Source: Pseudomonas sp. ANT_H12B
GTDB lineage: Bacteria > Pseudomonadota > Gammaproteobacteria > Pseudomonadales > Pseudomonadaceae
Assembly: GCF_008369325.1 (NCBI RefSeq)
Contig: NZ_VOBI01000015.1
Span: 62,001 to 126,000 of the forward strand
Length of the DNA stretch: 64,000 bases
Direction of reading: 5' to 3'
Part shown: positions 32,908 through 42,470 of the stretch, piece after piece
How the letters are laid out: each line of letters begins with the position of its first letter
How positions within the stretch are numbered: the first letter of the stretch is position 1
Notes under the pieces: model-generated
The model's input: only the letters and a program-made list of their open reading frames with translations
Databases searched by the model: none
Told to the model about the DNA's origin: nothing
Made by a program: the position numbers and the translations under genes

Positions 32908-32966
32908 GTTTTTGCGGGGTTGGTCTCTCTAGTCTGCCGCCATGGCTAATTGATTGGAGAGCATTT

Positions 32967-34271
32967 GTGAACCAACCGCGTGTACGACAAGGCTTGGTGC
33001 TGGGCATGAGCACGCTGGCCTTCACTGTCTGTTTCATGGTCTGGATGATGTTTGCCGTGCTCGGGGTGCCGATCAAGGACCTGCTCCAGCTCAACGAAAC
33101 CCAATTCGGCCTGCTGGCCGCAACCCCGGTGCTGACCGGCTCGCTGGTACGTTTGCCGCTGGGTCTGCTGACTGATCGTTTTGGTGGTCGCAGTGTGTTC
33201 TTCCTGCTGATGCTCGCCTGTGTGGCGCCGCTGTACCTGATCAGTCACGCCACCGCCTACTGGCAGTTCCTGGTGCTGGGCTTGTTTGTCGGTCTGGCCG
33301 GCGGCTCGTTTTCGGTCGGGATTGCCTACGTCGCCAAATGGTTCGACAAAGAGAATCAGGGCTTCGCGATGGGCATCTTCGGCGCCGGTAATGCCGGGGC
33401 CGCAGTCACCAAGTTTCTCGCCCCGGCGCTGATCGCTGCCGGCAGCTGGCAGCTGGTGCCGAAAGTCTTCAGCGCGATCCTCTTTATTACCGCGCTACTG
33501 TTCTGGTTTCTCAGCGCCGAAAACAAGGATCACCGCAGCGCCACCGGCGCCACGTTGCGTGAGCAATTGAGTTCGTTGAAGGACCCGGCGGTGTGGCGCT
33601 ACTGCCAGTATTACTCGATTGTCTTCGGCGGCTATGTCGCCCTCGCACTGTGGATGACCAAGTACTACGTGCAGGAATACGGTTTCAGCCTGCAAAGCGC
33701 GGCGCTGCTGGCGGCGTGTTTTTCCCTGCCCGGTGGCGTGCTGCGTGCCGTCGGCGGCTGGATGTCGGATCGCTGGGGTGCGCAAAGCGTGACCTGGTGG
33801 GTGTTGTGGGTCAGCTGGATTTGCCTGTTCCTGCTCTCGTATCCCCAGACCCAACTGCAAGTGCAAACGATCAACGGCCCGGTGGATTTTCACATCGGCC
33901 TCAATCCCGCGCTGTTCACCGTGCTGCTGTTCGTCATGGGCATCGCCTTCGCGTTCGGCAAGGCCTCGGTCTTCAAATACATCGCCAATGACTACCCGAA
34001 AAACATGGGCGCGGTGTCCGGCATTGTCGGCCTCGCCGGTGGCCTGGGCGGTTTCGTCTTGCCAATCCTGTTCGGCGCCCTGGTGGACCTCACCGGCGTG
34101 CGCTCTTCCTGCTTCATGTTGATGTACGGCGTGGTCTGGGTCTCCCTCACCTGGATGTACTTCAGCGAAATACGCAAAAGCCCGGTGCTGGGTAAAGCGC
34201 CGCTGCCGACCCCGTTTCCGATTTCCAGCATTGCCCAAGGAGAAGAACATGTCCGTTCTGCAAAAGCCTGA
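32967..34271 (+). CDS. narK: NarK1, nitrate/nitrite MFS transporter
   Basis: A 434-residue major-facilitator protein with about 12 helices. NarK1-type proteins act as nitrate/H+ symporters that start nitrate respiration. The GTG at 32967 follows GGAGAG. Family signatures include the loop after helix 2 (GLLTDRFGGR) and a nitrate-signature-like GNAGAAVTKF near residue 142. It is the first gene of the operon and overlaps narK2 by 23 bp, as in P. aeruginosa narK1K2. Confidence 0.93.
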   Translation: MNQPRVRQGLVLGMSTLAFTVCFMVWMMFAVLGVPIKDLLQLNETQFGLLAATPVLTGSLVRLPLGLLTDRFGGRSVFFLLMLACVAPLYLISHATAYWQFLVLGLFVGLAGGSFSVGIAYVAKWFDKENQGFAMGIFGAGNAGAAVTKFLAPALIAAGSWQLVPKVFSAILFITALLFWFLSAENKDHRSATGATLREQLSSLKDPAVWRYCQYYSIVFGGYVALALWMTKYYVQEYGFSLQSAALLAACFSLPGGVLRAVGGWMSDRWGAQSVTWWVLWVSWICLFLLSYPQTQLQVQTINGPVDFHIGLNPALFTVLLFVMGIAFAFGKASVFKYIANDYPKNMGAVSGIVGLAGGLGGFVLPILFGALVDLTGVRSSCFMLMYGVVWVSLTWMYFSEIRKSPVLGKAPLPTPFPISSIAQGEEHVRSAKA

Positions 34272-35646
34272 CAAAGGCCCGGTCATTCATGACTGGCGCC
34301 CCGAGGACCCGGCGTTCTGGGGCCGTAGCGGCAAACAGACCGCCACCCGCAACTTGTGGATTTCCATTCCTGCACTGTTGCTGGCCTTTGCGGTGTGGAT
34401 GGTCTGGAGCACGGTGATCGTGCGTCTGAACGCCATCGGCTTCAGTTTCACCACCGACCAGCTGTTCTGGCTGGCGGCGTTGCCGGGCCTGTCCGGGGCG
34501 ACCTTACGGGTCTTCTATTCCTTTATGGTGCCGATCTTCGGTGGCCGTCGCTGGACCGCCCTGAGCACCGCGTCACTGTTGTTGCCCTCGATCTGGATGG
34601 GCTTCGCCGTGCAGGACCCGAGCACTTCCTACAGCGTGTTCGTGCTGATTGCCTTGCTCTGCGGTTTCGGTGGCGGCAACTTCGCCTCGAGCATGTCCAA
34701 CATCAGCTTCTTCTATCCCAAGTCGCAGCAGGGCACGGCCCTTGGCCTCAACGCCGGGCTGGGTAACCTGGGCGTCTCGGTGATGCAGTTCTGTGTACCG
34801 CTGGTGATCACCTTCGGTGTGTTCGGCTTTATGGGCGGTTCACCGCAAGCACTGCCGGACGGCGGTCAGTTGTGGCTGCAAAACGCCGGCTTCATCTGGG
34901 TACCGTTTATTGTCCTGGTGACGGTGCTGGCCTGGTTTGGCATGAATGACCTGTCTAGTGCCCGTGCTTCGTTCAGCGAGCAGGCCGTCATCTTCAAACG
35001 CAAACACAACTGGCTGATGTGCTGGTTGTACCTGGCGACTTTCGGCTCGTTCATCGGTTTCTCCGCCGCATTTCCGCTGCTGATCAAAACCTCGTTCCCT
35101 GACGTCATCGCTTTGAAATTCGCCTTCCTCGGCCCGTTGGTGGGTGCGCTGGTACGCCCATTGGGCGGCTGGCTGGCGGACAAGCTCGGCGGTGCGAAGG
35201 TGACCTTGTGGAACTTCGTGGCGATGATCGTGATGGTCTTCGGCGTGATGCACTTCCTGCCGCAGAACGGTGAGCCCGGCAACTTCTACGGCTACCTCGG
35301 CATGTTCATGCTGCTGTTCATTACCACTGGCATCGGCAACGGCTCCACCTTCCGCATGATCCCGGTGATTTTCCGCACCCAGCACGAAAAAGCCTCGGCC
35401 GGAAAACCACCCACCGTGCGCGAACAAGCACTCAAGAATGCCGGCAAGGAATCGGCCGCCGTCCTGGGCTTCAGTTCGGCCATGGGCGCCTTCGGTGCGT
35501 TCTTCATTCCCAAATCCTTCGGCACCTCGATGGCCCAGACCGGCGGCCCCGAGATGGCGTTCTACATGTTCGTCGGCTTTTACCTGAGCTGCATCGTGGT
35601 GACCTGGTGGTGGTACGCGCGCAAAGGCGCCGCGACACCCTGCTGA
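34249..35646 (+). CDS. narK2: NarK2, nitrate/nitrite antiporter
   Basis: A 465-residue MFS transporter with about 12 helices and the nitrate signature GLNAGLGNLGVSVMQ near residue 168. NarK2-type proteins exchange nitrate for nitrite. The ATG at 34249 follows AAGGAG; an upstream extension of six codons is possible. A second copy of the signature (GKESAAVLGFSSAMGAFG) lies near residue 405. It lies 69 bp before narG. Confidence 0.93.
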   Translation: MSVLQKPDKGPVIHDWRPEDPAFWGRSGKQTATRNLWISIPALLLAFAVWMVWSTVIVRLNAIGFSFTTDQLFWLAALPGLSGATLRVFYSFMVPIFGGRRWTALSTASLLLPSIWMGFAVQDPSTSYSVFVLIALLCGFGGGNFASSMSNISFFYPKSQQGTALGLNAGLGNLGVSVMQFCVPLVITFGVFGFMGGSPQALPDGGQLWLQNAGFIWVPFIVLVTVLAWFGMNDLSSARASFSEQAVIFKRKHNWLMCWLYLATFGSFIGFSAAFPLLIKTSFPDVIALKFAFLGPLVGALVRPLGGWLADKLGGAKVTLWNFVAMIVMVFGVMHFLPQNGEPGNFYGYLGMFMLLFITTGIGNGSTFRMIPVIFRTQHEKASAGKPPTVREQALKNAGKESAAVLGFSSAMGAFGAFFIPKSFGTSMAQTGGPEMAFYMFVGFYLSCIVVTWWWYARKGAATPC

Positions 35647-35715
35647 GACGACCCGAATCCAACCATTGCGTGGGCGGGGCACAGACCCCGCGACAAAGCC
35701 TGAGAGGACTACACC

Positions 35716-38700
35716 GTGAGTCATTTACTGGATCAACTGAAGTTTTTCAATCGCAAGCAAAATGAGTTTTCCGACGGTCATGGCGAGACCCGCAAAGAGT
35801 CTCGCGACTGGGAGAACGTCTACCGTTCGCGCTGGCAGTACGACAAGATCGTGCGTTCGACCCACGGGGTGAACTGCACCGGCTCGTGCTCGTGGAAAAT
35901 CTACGTCAAGAACGGCCTGATCACCTGGGAAACCCAGCAGACCGACTACCCGCGTACCCGTAACGATCTGCCCAACCATGAGCCCCGTGGTTGCCCGCGT
36001 GGCGCCAGTTACAGCTGGTACATCTACAGCGCCAACCGGCTCAAGTACCCGAAAATCCGTAAGCCGTTGCTCAAACTCTGGCGCGATGCGCGGCAAACCA
36101 TGGCGCCGGTTGAAGCCTGGGCCAGCATCGTCGAGGACAAGGTCAAGGCCGACTCCTATAAAAGCAAGCGCGGCATGGGTGGTTTCATTCGTTCCAACTG
36201 GGAAGAAGTCAACGAGATCATCGCCGCCGCCAACGTCTACACCATCAAGCAATACGGCCCTGACCGGATCGTCGGCTTCTCGCCGATCCCGGCCATGTCG
36301 ATGGTCAGCTATGCCGCAGGCTCGCGTTACCTGTCGCTGATCGGCGGCGCCTGCCTGAGCTTCTACGACTGGTACTGCGACTTGCCACCGGCCTCGCCGA
36401 TGGTTTGGGGCGAGCAGACCGACGTGCCGGAATCGGCCGACTGGTACAACTCCAACTACATCATTGCCTGGGGCTCCAACGTCCCGCAAACCCGTACCCC
36501 TGACGCGCACTTCTTTACCGAAGTCCGTTACAAGGGCACCAAGACTGTCGCGATCACCCCGGATTACTCGGAAGTCGCCAAGCTCACCGACCTGTGGCTG
36601 AACCCTAAGCAAGGCACCGACGCGGCGCTGGCGCAGGCGTTCAACCATGTGATCTTCAAAGAATTCCACCTGGACAAACCGAGCGCCTATTTCACCGATT
36701 ACGCCAAGCGCTTCACCGATCTGCCGGTGCTGGTGCTGCTCAAGCAAATGGTCGACAAGGCACCGGGCGCCGGTTACCAGCCGGACCGCTTCCTGCGCGC
36801 CAGTGACCTGACCGACAACCTCGGCCAGGAAAACAACCCGGAATGGAAAACCATCGCGCTCGATGTCAGCGGCGAATTGGTTTCCCCGCAAGGCTCCATC
36901 GGCTATCGCTGGGGTGAGAAGGGCAAGTGGAACATCCTCCCTCGCGAAGGTGGCGAAGGCCGTGAGATCGATCTGAAATTGAGCCTGATCGGCGATGACG
37001 TCGCCGAAGTGGCGTTCCCGTATTTTGCCGGCGAGTCCCACGAGCACTTCCAGCACGTGGCCGGCGATGCCGTGCAATACCGCCGCGTACCGGTGCATAA
37101 CGTGGTGCTGGCGGACGGCAGCGTGGCGAAAGTCGCCACCGTGTTCGACCTGTCGGCCGCCAACCTGGCCATCGATCGCGGCCTCGGCGGCGAGAACGTG
37201 GCCAAGGATTACGACGACGCCTCGGTACCCGGCACACCGGCGTGGCAGGAGCAGATCACCGGCGTCAGCCGTGAGAAAGCCATCCAGATTGCCCGTGAGT
37301 TCGCCGATAACGCCGACAAGACCAAGGGTCGCTCGATGATCATCGTCGGCGCGGCGATGAACCACTGGTACCACATGGACATGAACTACCGCGGGCTGAT
37401 CAACATGCTCATGCTCTGCGGGTGTGTCGGTCAGACCGGTGGCGGTTGGGCGCACTACGTTGGTCAGGAAAAACTGCGTCCGCAATGCGGCTGGCTGCCC
37501 CTGGCGTTCGGCCTGGACTGGAACCGTCCGCCTCGCCAAATGAACGGCACCAGCTTCTTCTACGCCCACAGTTCGCAATGGCGTCACGAGAAAATGAGCA
37601 TGCACGACGTGCTCTCGCCATTGGCCGATAAATCACAATTCCCCGAGCATGCGCTGGACTACAACATCCGCGCCGAGCGCGCCGGCTGGTTGCCCAGCGC
37701 ACCGCAACTCAACACTAACCCTTTGCACATTTGCCGCGACGCCGCTGCGGCCGGCATGGACCCGAAAGACTACGTGGTCAAGTCGCTGCAGGACGGTTCG
37801 CTGCGCTTCTCCTGCGAACAGCCGGACAGCCCGGTCAACTTCCCGCGCAACATGTTCATCTGGCGTTCCAACCTGCTGGGCTCCTCGGGCAAGGGCCACG
37901 AGTACATGCTCAAGTACCTGCTCGGCACCAAAAACGGCGTGATGAACGAAGACATCGGCCAGGTCGGCGATTGCAAACCCGAAGAAGCCGAATGGGTGGA
38001 CGAGGGCGCCATCGGCAAGCTCGATCTGGTCACCACGCTGGACTTCCGCATGTCCTCGACCTGCGTTTATTCCGACATCGTGTTGCCGACCGCAACCTGG
38101 TACGAAAAAGACGACATGAACACCTCGGACATGCACCCGTTCATTCACCCGTTGTCGGCTGCCATCGACCCAGCGTGGGAATCGCGTTCCGACTGGGAAA
38201 TCTACAAAGGCATCGCCAAGGCGTTTTCCAGCATGTCCGAAGGGCACCTGGGCGTTGAAAAGGACCTGGTGACCATCCCGTTGATGCACGACAGCGTCGG
38301 CGAACTGGCCCAACCGTTTGGCGGCACCGACTGGAAAAGCGACGGCGTGGCACCGGTGCCGGGGAAGAACGCGCCGAACCTGCACGTGGTCGAGCGTGAC
38401 TACCCGAACATCTACAAGCAGTTCTCGTCTCTTGGGCCATTGCTGGAGAAAAACGGCAACGGCGGCAAAGGTATCAACTGGAACACCGAAGACGAAGTGA
38501 AATTCCTCGGTGAACTCAATCACAAAGAAGGCGATGCCGGTATCAGTCACGGCCGTCCGAAAATCGACACGGCGATCGATGCTGCCGAGGTGATTCTGTC
38601 CCTGGCACCGGAAACCAACGGCCAGGTCGCCGTCAAGGCCTGGGCTGCGCTGTCGGAATTCACTGGCATCGACCACAGCCACCTGGCGCTGTCCAAGGCC

Positions 38701-39489
38701 CACGAGGCGATTCGTTTCCGCGACATTCAGGCACAGCCGCGCAAGATCATTTCCAGCCCGACCTGGTCGGGTCTCGAAGACGATCACGTCAGCTACAACG
38801 CCGGCTACACCAACGTTCACGAAGGGATTCCATGGCGCACCATCACCGGTCGCCAGCAGTTCTACCAGGATCACCCGTGGATGCAGGCGTTCGGCGAGCA
38901 ACTGATGAGTTACCGGCCGCCGGTCAACACCCGCACCATCGAAGGGGTGAAAGGCAAACGCAGTAATGGCCACAAGGAAATCGTCCTGAACTGGATCACC
39001 CCGCACCAGAAGTGGGGCATCCACAGCACCTACAGCGACAACCTGCTGATGCTCACCCTCAGCCGTGGCGGGCCGATTGTCTGGCTCTCGGAGAACGACG
39101 CGAAAAGCGCCGGTATCGAGGACAACGACTGGATCGAGTGCTTCAACATCAACGGTGCACTGACTGCCCGTGCGGTGGTCAGCCAACGGGTCAAGGACGG
39201 CATGGTGATGATGTATCACGCACAGGAACGGATCGTGAACGTACCCGGTTCGGAAACCACCAAGACCCGTGGCGGCCACCACAACTCGGTCACCCGGGTG
39301 GTGCTCAAGCCGACCCACATGATCGGCGGCTATGCCCAGCAGGCCTACGGTTTCAACTATTACGGCACGGTCGGTTGCAACCGCGATGAATTCGTCGTGG
39401 TGCGCAAAATGTCCAAAGTCGACTGGCTCGATGGTTCAAGTGGCGATGATCTGCCGCGTCCACTGCCGACCGATATCGAGGAGAACTGA
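35716..39489 (+). CDS. narG: NarG, nitrate reductase alpha subunit
   Basis: NarG reduces nitrate to nitrite in the cytoplasm at a Mo-bis-MGD centre. The 1257-residue protein has the FS0 cluster ligands H50, C54, C58 and C93 (HGVNCTGSC ... RGCPRG). Molybdopterin-oxidoreductase domains follow, and a C-terminal dinucleotide-binding domain. There is no Tat-type cleavable leader, as expected for the cytoplasm-facing enzyme. The GTG start follows GAGAGGA. The cofactor genes moaB, moeA and moaA flank the operon. Confidence 0.98.
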   Translation: MSHLLDQLKFFNRKQNEFSDGHGETRKESRDWENVYRSRWQYDKIVRSTHGVNCTGSCSWKIYVKNGLITWETQQTDYPRTRNDLPNHEPRGCPRGASYSWYIYSANRLKYPKIRKPLLKLWRDARQTMAPVEAWASIVEDKVKADSYKSKRGMGGFIRSNWEEVNEIIAAANVYTIKQYGPDRIVGFSPIPAMSMVSYAAGSRYLSLIGGACLSFYDWYCDLPPASPMVWGEQTDVPESADWYNSNYIIAWGSNVPQTRTPDAHFFTEVRYKGTKTVAITPDYSEVAKLTDLWLNPKQGTDAALAQAFNHVIFKEFHLDKPSAYFTDYAKRFTDLPVLVLLKQMVDKAPGAGYQPDRFLRASDLTDNLGQENNPEWKTIALDVSGELVSPQGSIGYRWGEKGKWNILPREGGEGREIDLKLSLIGDDVAEVAFPYFAGESHEHFQHVAGDAVQYRRVPVHNVVLADGSVAKVATVFDLSAANLAIDRGLGGENVAKDYDDASVPGTPAWQEQITGVSREKAIQIAREFADNADKTKGRSMIIVGAAMNHWYHMDMNYRGLINMLMLCGCVGQTGGGWAHYVGQEKLRPQCGWLPLAFGLDWNRPPRQMNGTSFFYAHSSQWRHEKMSMHDVLSPLADKSQFPEHALDYNIRAERAGWLPSAPQLNTNPLHICRDAAAAGMDPKDYVVKSLQDGSLRFSCEQPDSPVNFPRNMFIWRSNLLGSSGKGHEYMLKYLLGTKNGVMNEDIGQVGDCKPEEAEWVDEGAIGKLDLVTTLDFRMSSTCVYSDIVLPTATWYEKDDMNTSDMHPFIHPLSAAIDPAWESRSDWEIYKGIAKAFSSMSEGHLGVEKDLVTIPLMHDSVGELAQPFGGTDWKSDGVAPVPGKNAPNLHVVERDYPNIYKQFSSLGPLLEKNGNGGKGINWNTEDEVKFLGELNHKEGDAGISHGRPKIDTAIDAAEVILSLAPETNGQVAVKAWAALSEFTGIDHSHLALSKAHEAIRFRDIQAQPRKIISSPTWSGLEDDHVSYNAGYTNVHEGIPWRTITGRQQFYQDHPWMQAFGEQLMSYRPPVNTRTIEGVKGKRSNGHKEIVLNWITPHQKWGIHSTYSDNLLMLTLSRGGPIVWLSENDAKSAGIEDNDWIECFNINGALTARAVVSQRVKDGMVMMYHAQERIVNVPGSETTKTRGGHHNSVTRVVLKPTHMIGGYAQQAYGFNYYGTVGCNRDEFVVVRKMSKVDWLDGSSGDDLPRPLPTDIEEN

Positions 39490-39490
39490 G

Positions 39491-41029
39491 ATGAAGATTC
39501 GCTCACAAATCGGCATGGTTCTGAACCTGGACAAATGCATCGGTTGCCACACCTGTTCGATCACCTGCAAAAACGTTTGGACCAGCCGCGAAGGCATGGA
39601 ATACGCCTGGTTCAACAACGTCGAATCGAAACCCGGCATCGGCTACCCGAAAGAATGGGAAAACCAGGACAAGTGGAAGGGTGGCTGGATCCGCAATGCC
39701 AACGGCACGATCAATCCGCGCATCGGCGGTAAATTTCGCGTGCTGGCGAACATTTTCGCCAACCCGGACCTGCCCAGCCTCGATGACTACTACGAGCCGT
39801 TCGACTTCGATTACCAGCACCTGCACACCGCGCCGCTGGGCGAGCATCAACCTACCGCGCGCCCGCGTTCGCTGATCTCCGGCAAGCGCATGGAGAAGAT
39901 CGAGTGGGGCCCGAACTGGGAGGAAATCCTCGGCACCGAATTCGCCAAGCGCCGCAAGGACAAGAACTTCGACAAGATCCAGGCAGACATTTACGGCGAG
40001 TACGAAAACACGTTCATGATGTATTTGCCGCGCCTGTGCGAGCACTGCCTCAACCCGACGTGCGCCGCGGCTTGCCCGAGCGGGGCGATCTACAAGCGTG
40101 AAGAAGACGGCATCGTCCTGATTGACCAGGAAAAATGCCGCGGCTGGCGCATGTGCATCAGCGGCTGCCCGTACAAGAAAATCTACTTCAACTGGAAGAG
40201 CGGCAAGTCCGAGAAATGCATCTTCTGCTATCCGCGTATCGAAGCCGGGCTGCCGACTGTTTGCGCGGAAACCTGTGTCGGGCGCATTCGTTACCTCGGT
40301 GTGTTGCTGTATGACGCCGACCGCATCAGCGAAGTGGCGAGCACCGCCAATGAGCAGGACCTGTACGAGAAACAACTGGAGATCTTCCTCGATCCGAATG
40401 ACCCAGCAGTGATTCGTCAGGCCCTGGCCGATGGCGTACCGCAGTCGGTGATCGATTCAGCCCAGCGTTCGCCGGTCTACAAAATGGCCGTGGACTGGAA
40501 ACTCGCGCTGCCGCTGCACCCGGAATACCGCACCTTGCCGATGGTTTGGTACGTACCGCCGCTGTCGCCGATTCAGAACGCCGCAACCGCTGGCACCGTC
40601 GGTATGAACGGGGTGATCCCGGACGTCGACAGCCTGCGTATTCCATTGAAGTACCTGGCCAACCTGCTGACGGCGGGCGATGAAAAACCGGTCAAGCGTG
40701 CGCTTAAACGCTTGCTGGCGATGCGCGCCTACAAACGTTCCGAGCAAGTCGACGGCGTTCAGGACCTGCAAGTGCTGAAGGATGTCGGCTTGAGCGTGGC
40801 CCAGGTCGAGGAAATGTATCGCTACCTGGCGATCGCCAACTACGAAGACCGTTTTGTCGTACCTAGCGCCCACCGTGAAGACGCCATGAGCGACGCCTTC
40901 GCCGAACGCTCCGGTTGTGGCTTCAGTTTCGGCAGCGGCTGTAGCGGCAGCTCCGACACCAATATGTTCGGCGCCAAGAAAGCCAACCGCCGCGACATCC
41001 TGAAAACCGTCCAGTTGTGGGAGGAATGA
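39491..41029 (+). CDS. narH: NarH, nitrate reductase beta subunit
   Basis: The electron-transfer subunit carries four Fe-S clusters linking NarI hemes to NarG. ATG 39491 is the second base after the narG stop. The 512-residue protein opens with CIGCHTCSITCKNVW near residue 16. It carries further Cys sets (CEHCLNPTCAAACP; CRGWRMCISGCPYKK with the Trp that marks the [3Fe-4S] cluster; CIFC). The C-terminal tail is Ser/Gly/Cys-rich. Confidence 0.98.
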   Translation: MKIRSQIGMVLNLDKCIGCHTCSITCKNVWTSREGMEYAWFNNVESKPGIGYPKEWENQDKWKGGWIRNANGTINPRIGGKFRVLANIFANPDLPSLDDYYEPFDFDYQHLHTAPLGEHQPTARPRSLISGKRMEKIEWGPNWEEILGTEFAKRRKDKNFDKIQADIYGEYENTFMMYLPRLCEHCLNPTCAAACPSGAIYKREEDGIVLIDQEKCRGWRMCISGCPYKKIYFNWKSGKSEKCIFCYPRIEAGLPTVCAETCVGRIRYLGVLLYDADRISEVASTANEQDLYEKQLEIFLDPNDPAVIRQALADGVPQSVIDSAQRSPVYKMAVDWKLALPLHPEYRTLPMVWYVPPLSPIQNAATAGTVGMNGVIPDVDSLRIPLKYLANLLTAGDEKPVKRALKRLLAMRAYKRSEQVDGVQDLQVLKDVGLSVAQVEEMYRYLAIANYEDRFVVPSAHREDAMSDAFAERSGCGFSFGSGCSGSSDTNMFGAKKANRRDILKTVQLWEE

Positions 41030-41031
41030 GC

Positions 41032-41787
41032 ATGCAAATTCTCAAAGTGATTTCGCTGCTGCTCGATTACCCGACCGAGACACTGATTGGCGGTCGTGAC
41101 GAGCTGGAACAAGCGATCATTCAGTCACGGGAAATCAGCCCTAAGCAGCGCGGTGCGTTGTTCGAATTGTTGGAGTTGCTCTGCGCCAATGACCTGATGG
41201 ACGGGCAGGAGCACTACGGTGCGCTGTTCGGCCGGGGGCGCTCGTTGTCGCTGCTGTTGTTCGAACACGTGCACGGTGAATCCCGCGACCGTGGTCAGGC
41301 GATGGTCGACATGATGGCGCAATACGAAGAAGCCGGTTTTGCCATCGGCGTCAAAGAGCTGCCCGATTACATCCCGCTGTACCTGGAGTTCCTCTCCACC
41401 CGTGAAGACATTGAGGCCCGCGAGGGCCTGGCGGATGTTTCGCACTTGCTGGCCTTGCTCGCGGCACGTCTGGAAGAGCGCGAAAGCGCCTATGCCAGCT
41501 GCTTCCGGGCGCTGCTGCAAATTGCCGGCGCCGAGCCGCATCAGGCGGTCGCCGACCTGCGGGCGCAGGTCGCGGCGGAACCTCGCGACGACTCCCTCGA
41601 AGCCCTCGACAAGATCTGGGAAGAGGAGGCCGTGGATTTCCTCCAGGCCGAACAGCAGGACCGTTGCAGTTCGCTGCCAAGCGCGCCGGGCAAGGCTCGG
41701 GAAGAAAGTGCGGTGCCGTTGCACTGGGTGGATTTTCAGCATGAAGGGCTGGCCGCCGTGCCAGCCAAGGAGGTAGGCAATGTCTAA
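41032..41787 (+). CDS. narJ: NarJ, nitrate reductase assembly chaperone
   Basis: NarJ binds NarG and supports molybdenum cofactor insertion and membrane attachment. ATG 41032 (MQILKVI) has GAGGA 6 bases upstream. The 251-residue, mainly helical acidic protein contains the TorD/NarJ family LPDYIPLYLEFLS near residue 107. It overlaps narI by 8 bp. Confidence 0.96.
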   Translation: MQILKVISLLLDYPTETLIGGRDELEQAIIQSREISPKQRGALFELLELLCANDLMDGQEHYGALFGRGRSLSLLLFEHVHGESRDRGQAMVDMMAQYEEAGFAIGVKELPDYIPLYLEFLSTREDIEAREGLADVSHLLALLAARLEERESAYASCFRALLQIAGAEPHQAVADLRAQVAAEPRDDSLEALDKIWEEEAVDFLQAEQQDRCSSLPSAPGKAREESAVPLHWVDFQHEGLAAVPAKEVGNV

Positions 41788-42460
41788 ATGGAACCTGTTG
41801 TTGTTTGGGGTCTATCCCTACGTCGCCCTGGCAATTTGTCTGATTGGCAGTTGGGCCCGCTTCGATCTGTCGCAGTACACCTGGAAAGCAGGTTCGAGCC
41901 AGATGCTCAACCAGCGCGGCATGCGTGTGGCGAGCAACCTTTTCCACGTTGGCGTGTTGTTCGTGCTGGCCGGGCACTTCGTCGGCCTGCTGACACCCGC
42001 GTCGATTTATCACCACGTGATCAGCACTGAGAACAAGCAGTTGCTGGCGATGGTCTCGGGCGGGTTTTTCGGTCTGCTGTGCCTGATTGGCCTGTTGATG
42101 CTGGTCAAACGACGCCTGACCGATCCACGCGTTCGTGCCACCTCCAGTCCTTCGGACATCCTGATTCTGCTGGTGCTGCTGGCGCAATTGCTGCTCGGTC
42201 TGCTGACCATCGTCGCGTCCACCGGACACATGGACGGCTCGGTGATGGTGATGCTCGCCGATTGGGCGCAGAACACCGTGCTGTTGCGGCCGATGGAAGC
42301 GGCCGCGGCCATCGCCCCGGTCGGGCTGACCTACAAGTTGCACGTGTTTCTCGGTTTGACCCTGTTTGTGCTGTTCCCCTTCACCCGTCTCGTACACATG
42401 ATCAGCGCACCGATCTGGTACCTGGGGCGTCGTTATCAAATCGTTCGTCAGAAGTACTGA
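41780..42460 (+). CDS. narI: NarI, cytochrome b subunit of nitrate reductase
   Basis: NarI oxidises quinol at the membrane and holds two b hemes. The 226-residue protein has five helices. Heme His ligands are visible in helix 2 (NLFHVGVLFVLAGHFVG) and in the last helices (KLHVFLG and RLVHM). It completes the NarGHI complex. Confidence 0.97.
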   Translation: MSKWNLLLFGVYPYVALAICLIGSWARFDLSQYTWKAGSSQMLNQRGMRVASNLFHVGVLFVLAGHFVGLLTPASIYHHVISTENKQLLAMVSGGFFGLLCLIGLLMLVKRRLTDPRVRATSSPSDILILLVLLAQLLLGLLTIVASTGHMDGSVMVMLADWAQNTVLLRPMEAAAAIAPVGLTYKLHVFLGLTLFVLFPFTRLVHMISAPIWYLGRRYQIVRQKY

Positions 42461-42470
42461 GGAGAAAATC

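Noticed and set aside
35725..37605. A 626-codon open frame antisense to narG, and another of 561 codons at 37633-39318
   Set aside because: Long antisense frames are expected opposite a high-GC gene with strong third-position bias. NarG is unmistakable on the plus strand and the antisense products show no domain.
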